From Mesorhizobium zhangyense (lineage in GTDB: Bacteria; Pseudomonadota; Alphaproteobacteria; Rhizobiales; Rhizobiaceae): DNA of 64,000 nucleotides. The first letter of the stretch is position 1. Each line of letters starts with the position of its first letter. The notes beneath the pieces were generated by a model. It was not told the origin of the DNA and made no database searches. It was given only the letters and a program-made list of their open reading frames with translations. Location: positions 496,001-560,000 of the forward strand of contig NZ_JAAKZG010000002.1 in assembly GCF_011045115.1 (NCBI RefSeq), given 5' to 3'. Of the stretch, positions 8,958 through 17,000 are shown in pieces. A program made the translations under genes and the position numbers.

Positions 8958-8981
8958 GAAATCCGAAAACGAGGTGCGCGA

Positions 8982-9551
8982 ATGACGCTTTTCCGAACGG
9001 TCGATCCGGCCGTCGAACCGGTGACGCTGACGGCGGTGAAAAGCCATCTGCGCTTATCGCACGACACCGAAGATGAGCTGCTGTCCGGGTTGATCAAGGC
9101 AGCACGCGAGGATGTCGAGCGGGCTACCGGCGTTGCGATGATCAGCCAGAGCTGGCGCTTGGCGATGGATCGCTGGCCGCGCAGCGGTCGCGTGGTGCTG
9201 GCGCGCTATCCGGTGCAGGAAATCCTTTCCGTGACGGTCTTCGGCAGCGAAGGAGAAGCTTCGCTGGTCGATCCGGCGGACTATCAGGTCGACACGCTTT
9301 CGCGGCCGGCGCGTATTCATTTCGAACGGCGTCCCGAGCCGATGCGGGCGATGAACGGCATCGAGATCGATTTTTCCGCAGGTTTCGGCGAGGCCGGAAC
9401 GGATGTGCCGGACCTGTTGAAGCGTGCGGTCACGATGCTGGTTGCCCACTGGTACGAGTTTCGCGCCAGCTATGGGCCGGCGGATCAGCCGGTTTCCTAC
9501 CCGGCTGGCTACGACCGACTGATTGCCGGCTATCGCGAGCGGAGGCTGTGA
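8982..9551 (+). CDS. GTA head-tail connector protein (g6-type adaptor)
   Basis: A 189-residue protein starting at the ATG at 8982. It carries features of the phage head-tail connector family: VTLTAVKSHLRLSHDTEDEL, KAAREDVERATGV, SWRLAMDRWP, and a C-terminal VPDLLKRAVTMLVAHWYEFR. It would bind beneath the portal and extend the DNA channel. Upstream in-frame codons run back to 8877, but they cross the terminator hairpin and read unlike a protein, so I reject them. Its stop overlaps the next gene's start. Confidence 0.88.
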   Translation: MTLFRTVDPAVEPVTLTAVKSHLRLSHDTEDELLSGLIKAAREDVERATGVAMISQSWRLAMDRWPRSGRVVLARYPVQEILSVTVFGSEGEASLVDPADYQVDTLSRPARIHFERRPEPMRAMNGIEIDFSAGFGEAGTDVPDLLKRAVTMLVAHWYEFRASYGPADQPVSYPAGYDRLIAGYRERRL

Positions 9552-9886
9552 TGAACGCAACCTTTATCGACCCAGGCCAACTGAGAACCGAGCTGGCGTT
9601 GCAGGAATGCGTTGTGACGCCCGATGGGCTGGGCGGACATGGCGAGACCTGGTCCGAGATTGCATCCGTTTTCGCGATGATCGAGCCGGTAGCCGCACAA
9701 AGCGTATTCGGCGCCGGGCAGGCGCTGGAGACGGTGACCCATCGCATCACGATCAGGCGGCGCGACGGCGTGGCGAGCGGTATGCGCTTCGTCAGGCAGG
9801 AGCGCGTGTTCGAAATCGTCACCGTTCACGATCCCGACGAGACCGGCCGATATCTTATCTGCAGGGCTCGGGAGGAGGGGCGATGA
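9551..9886 (+). CDS. GTA head-closure (stopper) protein, g7-type
   Basis: A protein of about 111 residues. The ATG at 9551 shares its A with the previous TGA and has GGAGG at 9541-9545 five nt away, better than the in-frame GTG at 9548. It shows the small beta-rich stopper pattern: GLGGHGETWSEIASVFAMIEP, HRITIRRRDGV, and the family-typical ending MRFVRQERVFEIVTVHDPDE. It would close the head after packaging and join the tail. It ends in an ATGA overlap with the next small gene. Confidence 0.86.
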   Translation: MNATFIDPGQLRTELALQECVVTPDGLGGHGETWSEIASVFAMIEPVAAQSVFGAGQALETVTHRITIRRRDGVASGMRFVRQERVFEIVTVHDPDETGRYLICRAREEGR

Positions 9887-10071
9887 AAGTGGCGATGGCA
9901 ATGACGCTCGACGGCCTTCTGCGCTCCCTTCGCTGGAAGGCGCATGATCTGGCGGAGAACACCGAACGCCGCTACCGTACGCAACCGCGAACCCCGTTGA
10001 TCGGAGAGGATATCTCCGATCGCGCGGCTCGAAGGATGGGGGACCAGGACGATGACCGCACCAGCCGCTGA
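9883..10071 (+). CDS. Small hypothetical protein inside the GTA cluster
   Basis: A 62-residue, highly charged protein (MKVAMAMTLDGLLRSLRWKA, then HDLAENTERRYR, ending DQDDDRTSR). Evidence that it is a real gene: a purine-rich site (GGAGGAGGGG, 9871-9880) sits just before the ATG, the start overlaps the head-closure stop as ATGA, and the end overlaps the next gene by 20 nt. R. capsulatus GTA has no gene at this position as far as I know. I do not recognise a domain. Placement suggests a role in head-tail joining or assembly. Confidence 0.68.
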   Translation: MKVAMAMTLDGLLRSLRWKAHDLAENTERRYRTQPRTPLIGEDISDRAARRMGDQDDDRTSR

Positions 10072-10462
10072 ATTGCAGAAGGCGATTTTCGTCGCACTCG
10101 GCGGCGACCAGGCTCTGACGGTGCTTCTGGGCGGCAGCAAGATCTACGATCACGCTCCGACCAGTGTCGCGTTTCCCTACATCACCTTCGGACGCACGAG
10201 CATTTATGACTGGAGCACCGGAACCGAAAGCGGAACCGAGCAGCTTTTCACGCTTCACGTCTGGTCGAAGGCCAAGGGCAAGAAGGAAACGCTCGACGTC
10301 ATGGAAGCCGCCAGGGCGTGTCTGGACGGCGGTTCGCTTGCGCTCGACGAGCATCACCTTGTGAACATGCGCCTCGAATTCGCCGAGGCCAGATATGACG
10401 AGGACCTTTCGGTCCATCACGGCTTGCTGCGCTATCGCGCGGTGACCGAAGAAGCGGCCTGA
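10052..10462 (+). CDS. GTA tail terminator protein (DUF3168, g8-type)
   Basis: A 136-residue protein of the DUF3168 family: ELQKAIFVALGGDQAL, YDHAPTSVAFPYITFGRTS, TLHVWSKAKGKKETLDVMEA, and a final GLLRYRAVTEE. Members cap the tail tube and link it to the head. The start ATG at 10052 lies inside the preceding small gene. It is followed by 55 nt and then the tube protein gene, which has its own good ribosome site. Confidence 0.9.
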   Translation: MTAPAAELQKAIFVALGGDQALTVLLGGSKIYDHAPTSVAFPYITFGRTSIYDWSTGTESGTEQLFTLHVWSKAKGKKETLDVMEAARACLDGGSLALDEHHLVNMRLEFAEARYDEDLSVHHGLLRYRAVTEEAA

Positions 10463-10517
10463 GCATTTCGCGCTCCGGCGCGGCCGCACACTTCCAACAA
10501 ACAATCAGGAGACCACC

Positions 10518-10934
10518 ATGGTCGCACAGAAGGGCAAGGACCTTCTTCTCAAGCTCGACTCCAATGGAGCGGGCAGTTTCGTCACGGTCGCCGGCCTGAG
10601 GTCGAAGCGGATCGCCTTCAATAGCGAAACGGTCGATATCACCGATTCCGACTCGGCCGGGCGCTGGCGGGAATTGCTTGCCGGCAGCAGCGTGCAGCGC
10701 GCCTCCATCGGAGGCTCCGGTATTTTCAAGGATGCGCAGTCCGACGCGACGATCCGGCAGCGCTTCTTCGCTGGTGAAATCTCCAACTGGCAGTTTCTGG
10801 TCCCGGACTTCGGAACCGTCCAGGGAGCGTTCCAGATCACCTCGCTCGAATATACCGGTAGCCACGACGGTGAGGTGACTTTCGAAATGTCGCTCGAATC
10901 CGCGGGGCCGGTCAGCTTCACGGTGATGCCATGA
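10518..10934 (+). CDS. GTA major tail (tube) protein, TP901-1 type
   Basis: A 138-residue tail-tube subunit. It begins VAQKGKDLLLKLDSNG and includes FNSETVDITDSDSAGRWREL, the characteristic segment of TP901-1-family tube proteins, then IFKDAQSDATIRQRFFAGE and FEMSLESAGPVSFT. AGGAGACCACC precedes the ATG. It stacks as hexameric rings around the tape measure. Its end overlaps the next gene by 4 nt (ATGA). It corresponds to RcGTA g9. Confidence 0.92.
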   Translation: MVAQKGKDLLLKLDSNGAGSFVTVAGLRSKRIAFNSETVDITDSDSAGRWRELLAGSSVQRASIGGSGIFKDAQSDATIRQRFFAGEISNWQFLVPDFGTVQGAFQITSLEYTGSHDGEVTFEMSLESAGPVSFTVMP

Positions 10935-11269
10935 CGGCAAACCGAAGGCGCGGTGAGATAGCGGCGGAACTCGACGGCCAGACATATCGGCTGTGCCTGA
11001 CGCTCGGCGCGCTGGCGGAACTGGAAGCCGCCTACGCTGCCGACGATCTCGGCGCGCTGGTGGAGCGGTTTTCTCGCGGGCGTCTTTCGGCCCTCGATAT
11101 GATCCGCATCATCGGGGCCGGATTGCGCGGCGCTGGCCATGACATATCGGACGATGACGTTCGTGGAATGCAGGCCGCAAACGGCGCGACGGGGTTTGCC
11201 TCGATCGTCTCCGATCTGCTGACCACGACATTCGGCACCGCGCAGGGTGAGCCGTCTCCAAACCCTTGA
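10931..11269 (+). CDS. GTA tail assembly chaperone (g10-type, GTA_gp10 family)
   Basis: A 112-residue protein matching the 'gene transfer agent family protein' pattern: RRGEIAAELDGQTYRLCLTL, ALAELEAAYAADDLGALVER, RGRLSALDMIRIIGAGLRGAG. Such proteins act as tail assembly chaperones that coat the tape measure before tube polymerisation. Start and stop both overlap neighbours by 4 nt (ATGA upstream, TTGA downstream). Confidence 0.88.
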   Translation: MTANRRRGEIAAELDGQTYRLCLTLGALAELEAAYAADDLGALVERFSRGRLSALDMIRIIGAGLRGAGHDISDDDVRGMQAANGATGFASIVSDLLTTTFGTAQGEPSPNP

Positions 11270-11505
11270 AGGCCGCAGCGGCAGAACAAAGCGAATTCCC
11301 GTGGGACCGTGTCATGGCCATGGGTTTCGGCCTGCTGCGGCTTTCACCAAAGACATTCTGGTCGATGACGCCGCGAGAATTTGAACGCGCCTTGAGCGCG
11401 CTGTCTCCGGGTAGGAGCGACGCGCCGCGGCGCAACGATCTCGCTTCACTCATGCGCGCCTTTCCCGACAAAACCTTACAGGAGGAAGCATGGCCGAAGA
11501 CGTGA
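11266..11505 (+). CDS. GTA tail assembly chaperone 2 (g10.1-type)
   Basis: A 79-residue protein. The start is a TTG at 11266 forming a TTGA overlap with the previous stop. The sequence FPWDRVMAMGFGLLRLSPKT, FWSMTPREFERAL is the signature of the short phage tail assembly chaperones encoded next to g10 in GTAs. In long-tailed phages, paired chaperone products often arise by frameshifting; here they are separate coupled genes. It overlaps the tape measure start by 16 nt. Confidence 0.87.
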   Translation: MKAAAAEQSEFPWDRVMAMGFGLLRLSPKTFWSMTPREFERALSALSPGRSDAPRRNDLASLMRAFPDKTLQEEAWPKT

Positions 11506-12065
11506 TCGTCTCGATAAATGCCGACACGGCGCCATTCCAGACGGCACTCGAGAATCTGGAGAAAATGTCGGATCGCTTCGGCACCCAGCTTACCGGTGCG
11601 CTGAAAAACGCCGCGATCAATGGCCGGGAGCTCGACGATGTGCTGCGGCGCGTCGGGTTGAACCTGGCGGGGATGGCGCTTGAGCAAGGACTGAAACCGC
11701 TTCAATCGCTGGCCGGATCGCTCTTTTCGGGATTGCTCGGCGGACTTGGCGGGATTTTGCCCTTCGCCAAGGGCGGTGTTACCGGTCATGTGGTGCCGTT
11801 CGCCAGCGGCGGCGTGGTTTCCACGCCCAGCTATTTTCCCATGGGTCGTAACATCGGCCTGATGGGAGAGGCGGGATCGGAAGCGATCCTGCCGCTGCAA
11901 AGATCGGCCGATGGCAGGTTGGGTGTCGCGGCTTCGGGAGGCGGCTCACCGGTCAACGTCGTGTTCAACGTCACCGCTCAGGACGCGGCCTCGTTCCGCA
12001 AATCCGAAGCGCAGATAACCGGCATGCTGGCGCGTGCCGTATCGCGCGGCACAAGAACCTTTTGA
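11490..12065 (+). CDS. GTA tape measure protein (very short)
   Basis: A 191-residue protein in the tape measure position. Its N-terminus VIVSINADTAPFQTALENLE resembles tape measure starts. A hydrophobic glycine-rich stretch follows (GSLFSGLLGGLGGILPFAKG), and the C-terminal GEAGSEAILPLQRS motif is typical of lambda-family tape measures. AGGAGGAAGC precedes the ATG. At roughly 0.15 nm per residue a helical ruler of this length predicts a tail of about 30 nm or somewhat more, in line with the short tails known for RcGTA particles. Confidence 0.87.
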   Translation: MAEDVIVSINADTAPFQTALENLEKMSDRFGTQLTGALKNAAINGRELDDVLRRVGLNLAGMALEQGLKPLQSLAGSLFSGLLGGLGGILPFAKGGVTGHVVPFASGGVVSTPSYFPMGRNIGLMGEAGSEAILPLQRSADGRLGVAASGGGSPVNVVFNVTAQDAASFRKSEAQITGMLARAVSRGTRTF

Positions 12066-12073
12066 GGACGAGC

Positions 12074-12721
12074 ATGACGGAACTTTCCGGTTTTCATGAC
12101 GTGCGGTTTCCGCTTGCGATCTCCTTCGGTGCGACCGGCGGGCCCGAAAGACGAAACGAGATCGTCGCACTGACCTCCGGGCGCGAAAAACGCAATTCCC
12201 GGTTCTCGCAGTCACGGCATCACTATGACGCCGGGACCGGCGTAAGATCGCTGGAGGACCTTCACGACGTACTGGTGTTCTTCGAGGCCAGACGCGGGTC
12301 GCTGCATGGTTTTCGCTTTCGCGATCCCTTCGATATGAAGTCCTGCCGCCCGGCCGATACACCCTCAGTGCTGGACCAGGCGCTGGGAAGCGGCGACGGC
12401 GCGACGGCTCGATATGCGCTGGTAAAGCGATATGGGACCGGCAGCGAAGCTTATCTTCGCTTCGTGCGAAAGCCCGCGCCGGGCACGTTGAAGGTTGCCG
12501 TCGGTGGCGTCGAGGTATCGGCCGGATCCTTTATCTTCGATGACGAGACAGGCGAGATCGTCTTTGCTGCCAATGCAATACCGCCATTGGGTGCTACCGT
12601 TACAGCCGGCTACGAATTCGACGTTCCCGTGCGGTTCGACACGGAGCGCATGTCGATGAGCCTGACCGCCTTCAAGGCCGGGCAGATACCGTCCATTCCG
12701 TTGGTCGAGGTGCAGCTTTGA
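12074..12721 (+). CDS. GTA distal tail protein (DUF2460, g12-type)
   Basis: A 215-residue protein of the DUF2460/TIGR02217 family: GFHDVRFPLAISFGATGGPE, RNSRFSQSRHHYDAGTGVRS, RRGSLHGFRFRDPFDMKS and a C-terminal EFDVPVRFDTERM. The ATG at 12074 has GAGG six nt upstream and is preferred to an in-frame TTG at 12062. It forms the ring at the tail tip. It ends with a TTGA overlap with the hub gene. Confidence 0.92.
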   Translation: MTELSGFHDVRFPLAISFGATGGPERRNEIVALTSGREKRNSRFSQSRHHYDAGTGVRSLEDLHDVLVFFEARRGSLHGFRFRDPFDMKSCRPADTPSVLDQALGSGDGATARYALVKRYGTGSEAYLRFVRKPAPGTLKVAVGGVEVSAGSFIFDDETGEIVFAANAIPPLGATVTAGYEFDVPVRFDTERMSMSLTAFKAGQIPSIPLVEVQL

Positions 12722-13608
12722 GCGCCTATCCGCAGGCTCTTGCCGAGCATCTGTCGCGTGATGTCACCACGGTCTGCAACTGCTGGCGGATGACGCGGGT
12801 CGACGGGCAGGTCACCGGCTATACGGATCATGACCGCACTCTGCGTTTCGATGGAACCTCGTTTGAACCGGAATCGGGCTTCAGCGCGAGCGAAGCGAGA
12901 AAGACGATCGGGCTGGCCGTCGACACCGTCGACATCGAGGGTGCGCTGTCGTCCGCGCTTATCAGCGATGATGATGTTGCCGCCGGGCTCTACGATCGTG
13001 CGAAAGTCGAGACTTTTCTTGTCGATTGGCGCGAGCCTGGCAATTTTGCCTGGTTGCGCACGGCGACGATCGGGAAGATCACGCGAAGCGACCAGCGTTT
13101 TGTCGCCGAGCTGGAAAGCATGACGCATGCACTGGATCAGCCGAACGGGCGCTACGTGACCCGTTCCTGCGACGCCGAGCTGGGCGATGCGCGCTGCAAA
13201 TTTCTGCTCACCCGCCCCGGATACGGCGGAACAGGCACGGTGATGACCCTGGATGGTGCCGACACGATTGTCGTTTCCGGGCTTGAAGCATTCGAGGCCG
13301 GTTGGTTCTCCCATGGCGTCCTGACCTGGACGGGTGGCGCGCGAGCCGGACGAACCGATCGGGTGGACGATCATCGATGCGACATGCGCGGTATCGTGTT
13401 GATGCTACGCCCCGGAAACGGCGTTGCCATCGGTTCGGGTGACAGCTTTTCGATCAAGGCCGGCTGCGACAAGACCTTCGCGACCTGCAAGGCAAAGTTC
13501 TCGAATTCTCTGAATTTCCGTGGATTTCCGCATCTTCCTGGAAACGACGCCGCCTATGGCTATGTCACGGAGGGCGGCCAGTTCGATGGACGTCCAGTCG
13601 TACCATGA
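12718..13608 (+). CDS. GTA baseplate hub protein (DUF2163, g13-type)
   Basis: A 296-residue protein of the DUF2163/TIGR02218 family. The start is TTG at 12718, overlapping the previous stop as TTGA. Family features include VCNCWRMTRVDGQVTGYTDH near the N-terminus, DTVDIEGALSSALISDDDVA, and C-terminal cysteine-rich segments (RCKFLLTRPGYGGTGTV, AGCDKTFATCKAKFSN, FRGFPHLPGND). In RcGTA the homologue is an iron-sulfur-containing hub protein, and the conserved cysteines here (13185-13502 region) agree with that. The next gene starts 4 nt before its end. Confidence 0.9.
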   Translation: MSAYPQALAEHLSRDVTTVCNCWRMTRVDGQVTGYTDHDRTLRFDGTSFEPESGFSASEARKTIGLAVDTVDIEGALSSALISDDDVAAGLYDRAKVETFLVDWREPGNFAWLRTATIGKITRSDQRFVAELESMTHALDQPNGRYVTRSCDAELGDARCKFLLTRPGYGGTGTVMTLDGADTIVVSGLEAFEAGWFSHGVLTWTGGARAGRTDRVDDHRCDMRGIVLMLRPGNGVAIGSGDSFSIKAGCDKTFATCKAKFSNSLNFRGFPHLPGNDAAYGYVTEGGQFDGRPVVP

Positions 13609-14054
13609 GCGCCGAAGAGATATCGGCGGCGATTTTGGCCGAGGCGCGAAGCTGGCTTGGTACGCCCTATCGCCATCAGGGCAGCCGCAAAGGCGTCGGT
13701 TGCGATTGCCTCGGCCTAGTGCTCGGGGTCTGGCGCGAGATTTATGGAACGGAGCCGGAATTGCCTGGTCCCTATGCTCCGGACTGGGCTGAGGCGGGCG
13801 AACAAGACCTGCTGCTCTCCGCGGCACGGCGGCATTGCTTCGAAAGAGCAGCGGATGAGCTTACGGCAGGCGACCTGATCCTGTTTCGCTGGCGTCCACA
13901 CCTGCCGGCAAAGCATGCGGGAATTCTGCTCGAGCAGGATCGTTTCATTCACGCTTATCAAGGCAGCGCGGTGGTCGTTTCGGCACTGGTGCCGCAGTGG
14001 AGACGCCGCATCGCGGGCGTGTTCGCCTTCCCCGAGTATTCCAAGAAAAACTGA
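13605..14054 (+). CDS. GTA tail peptidase, NlpC/P60 type (g14)
   Basis: A 149-residue cysteine peptidase. The triad is visible: nucleophile Cys35 in GVGCDCLGLVLG, His104 in PAKHAGILLEQ, and a later FIHAYQGS. It begins with LGTPYRHQGSRKGVGCDC, typical of phage tail NlpC proteins. In GTAs it cuts peptide bonds in the recipient's peptidoglycan during DNA entry. Start and previous stop overlap as ATGA. Confidence 0.93.
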   Translation: MSAEEISAAILAEARSWLGTPYRHQGSRKGVGCDCLGLVLGVWREIYGTEPELPGPYAPDWAEAGEQDLLLSAARRHCFERAADELTAGDLILFRWRPHLPAKHAGILLEQDRFIHAYQGSAVVVSALVPQWRRRIAGVFAFPEYSKKN

Positions 14055-14069
14055 CCTCCGGAGGCCTTT

Positions 14070-17000
14070 ATGGCGACCATTCTGCTGCAAGCCGCCGGGG
14101 CGTTTCTTGGCGGTGTGCTCGGTCCTGTTGGAAGCGCGATTGGGTCGGCCGCCGGCGCTCTGGCCGGCTATGCCATCGACCGGGCCTTGATCGGCAGCAC
14201 CCGCAACGTGGAAGGACCGCGCATGACGGGCGCTCGCCCCTTCACGGCGGAGGAGGGGGCTTCGATCCCGCGCGTCTATGGTGCGGCGCGCCTGGGCGGT
14301 ACCTTGATCTGGGCAACCCATTTCGAGGAAACCCGCACCACGAAACGGCAAGGCTCCAAGGGCGGGGCACGCGTCACCGAGTACGCCTATTTCGCCAATG
14401 TCGCCTTTGCGCTGTGCGAAGGTGAAATCGCTGGCGTTCGCCGTATCTGGGCGGATGGCCGCGAAATCGACCGGAGCAATTTCGAGATCAGGATCTATCG
14501 CGGAACCGAAGATCAGCCTGTCGATCCGCTGATAGAAGCCAAGCAGGGCAGCGGCAATGCGCCGGCCTATCGCGGTCTTGCTTATGTCGTGATCGATCGC
14601 TTTGCGCTTGGCGAATACGGGAACCGGATACCGCAGTTCCAATTCGAAATCCTGCGGCCGGTTGGGAATACGACCAGAAACGTTCGGGCGATCTCGCTCA
14701 TTCCCGGGGCAACCGAATACGGCCTTTCAGCGGAACTGGTGACGCGTCAGAAACGACCCGGTGAGACTGCGGCCGAGAACCGCCATGTTCTTCATGCCGG
14801 AACGGATCTGACGGCATCGCTCGATGAACTCCAGATGCTTTGCCCCAATCTCGAGCGCGTGGCTCTCGTCGCCACCTGGTATGGCGATGACCTGCGGGCC
14901 GGGAACTGCAAGGTTCGTCCGGGCGTAACCAGCAGGCTTTCTTCAGGCTTTTCGCAAAGCTGGAGAGCTTCGGGCGTCAGTCGCGACGCTGCGATGCTTG
15001 TGTCGTCGGTTGACGGGAGTGCTGCCTATGGCGGTACGCCATCCGACCGAAGCATCATCTCCGCGATCCGCGAGATCAAGGCGCGTGGCCTGAAAGTGAC
15101 GCTCTATCCATTCATCATGATGGACATTGCGGCCGGAAACACCTTGCCGGACCCTTATGGAGGGACCTCGCAGGCCAGCTACCCATGGCGCGGCAGGATT
15201 ACGGCCTACCCGGCGGCGATGCAGCCGGAGACCGCCGACAAGACAACGGCGGCGCGAACGCAGGTGTCGGCATTCTGCGGCAGCGCGCAAGGAAATCAGT
15301 TCACGGCTTCAGATGGGACGATCCTGTTTTCGGGATCGGCGGATGACTGGGGATATCGACGGTTCGTGCTTCACTTCGCGCATCTGGCACAGGCTGCCGG
15401 CGGGGTCGATGCCTTCCTGGTCGGAACCGAACTGCGCGGACTGACCGCGCTGCGCGACGGAGACGACCAATTCCCGTTCGTCGAGGCGCTGTGCGCGCTG
15501 GCCGCCGATACGCGCGAAATCCTGGGCCCTGATACCGCCATCACCTACGGCGCCGATTGGAGCGAATATTTTGGCCATCACCCGGCCGACGGCAGCGGTG
15601 ACGTCTGCTTTCACCTCGACGCTCTGTGGGCGCATCCGGCCATCGATGCAATCGGCATAGACAACTATATGCCGCTCTCGGACTGGCATGATTCAGATTA
15701 TTCTTCGCAAAATCCTGACAATTTTTCAGGACCTTACGACGTGGGCGGCATGAGTGGCGCGATAGCCGGCGGCGAAGGTTACGACTGGCATTATGCATCT
15801 GATGAGGCACGAAAGCTGCGCGCCCGCTCGCCGATCACCGACGGAGCTCATGGAAAGCCCTGGGTGTATCGATACAAGGATCTCGTAAACTGGTGGGGCA
15901 ATCCGCATTACGGCCGCCTGGCCGGACAGGAGGTCCCGGCGCCGACCGATTGGGTGCCGTGTTCCAAGCCGATCTGGTTCACCGAACTCGGTTGCCCCGC
16001 AGTGGACAAGGGGCCGAACCAGCCAAATGTCTTTCCGGATCCGAAATCGGCTGAAACCGCGGAACCGTATTTTTCAAATGGCGGCCGTTCGGATATGGCG
16101 CAGCAACGGTTTCTGGACGCTCACTTTCAGCATTGGGACCCGGCGGGACCGGATTTCAATAATGACAGGAATCCTGTCTCTCCGGTCTATGGCGGGCGCA
16201 TGGTCGATCCGTCGCGCATGTATCTATGGGCGTGGGATGCGCGGCCATTCCCGGCGTTCCCGCTTCGCACCGATATCTGGTCAGATGGCGACAACTGGCA
16301 GCGTGGCCATTGGCTGAACGGGCGGCTTCAAAGCCCCGGCGTTGGCGCTCTGGTGAACCAGATACTTAGGGATCATGGTCTCCCGCCTGCCGAAGTCTCA
16401 AATGCCGATGGCACTATTCACGGCTATGTCATCTCCGACCCGACTACGGCGCGTTCGGTGCTGGAGCCAATCGTCGAACTCTTTGATCTTTCCGTCAGCG
16501 AGGAGCCCGATCGGCTCGTCTTTCGCAATGCCGGCTCGCAGGCTTCCGAGCCGGTCGAGATCGAAGAATTGGTCTGGAACGACGGGGATGCCGTGGTTGA
16601 AACCGTTCGCGTGCCCGACCATGAACTGCCGGTAGAAGGCATCCTCGCGTTTCGAGATCCGCTGACGGAATACCAGGCGGCATCCGTCAGAACCACTCGC
16701 TTCGGGGCGCCGGGCAGCCGGCAGCAGACCGTTTCGTTTCCGGGCGTGCTGGAAAAGGGGCAGGGCCACGCGCTTCTGGCAGACTGGATGCGGCGTGTCT
16801 GGTGCGAACGTGAGACCGTGACTTTCGCGGTTGCCGCGCAGACGGTCGGCATTGTTCCCGGTGCGATCGTGCGTCTGCCGACGCTCGCCGGCGGTTCTGA
16901 ATTTCTGGTCACCGGAATAGAGGAGGGGTTGGTCCGCAAGGTCGCTGCCCGGCAGATAGTGCGCTCGGTTCCAGCGCCATGGCAGTCAAGCAGGATCGAG

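Noticed and set aside
8877-8981. N-terminal extension of the g6-type connector
   Set aside because: The extra codons run through the terminator hairpin and do not resemble the family; the ATG at 8982 gives the family-like N-terminus.
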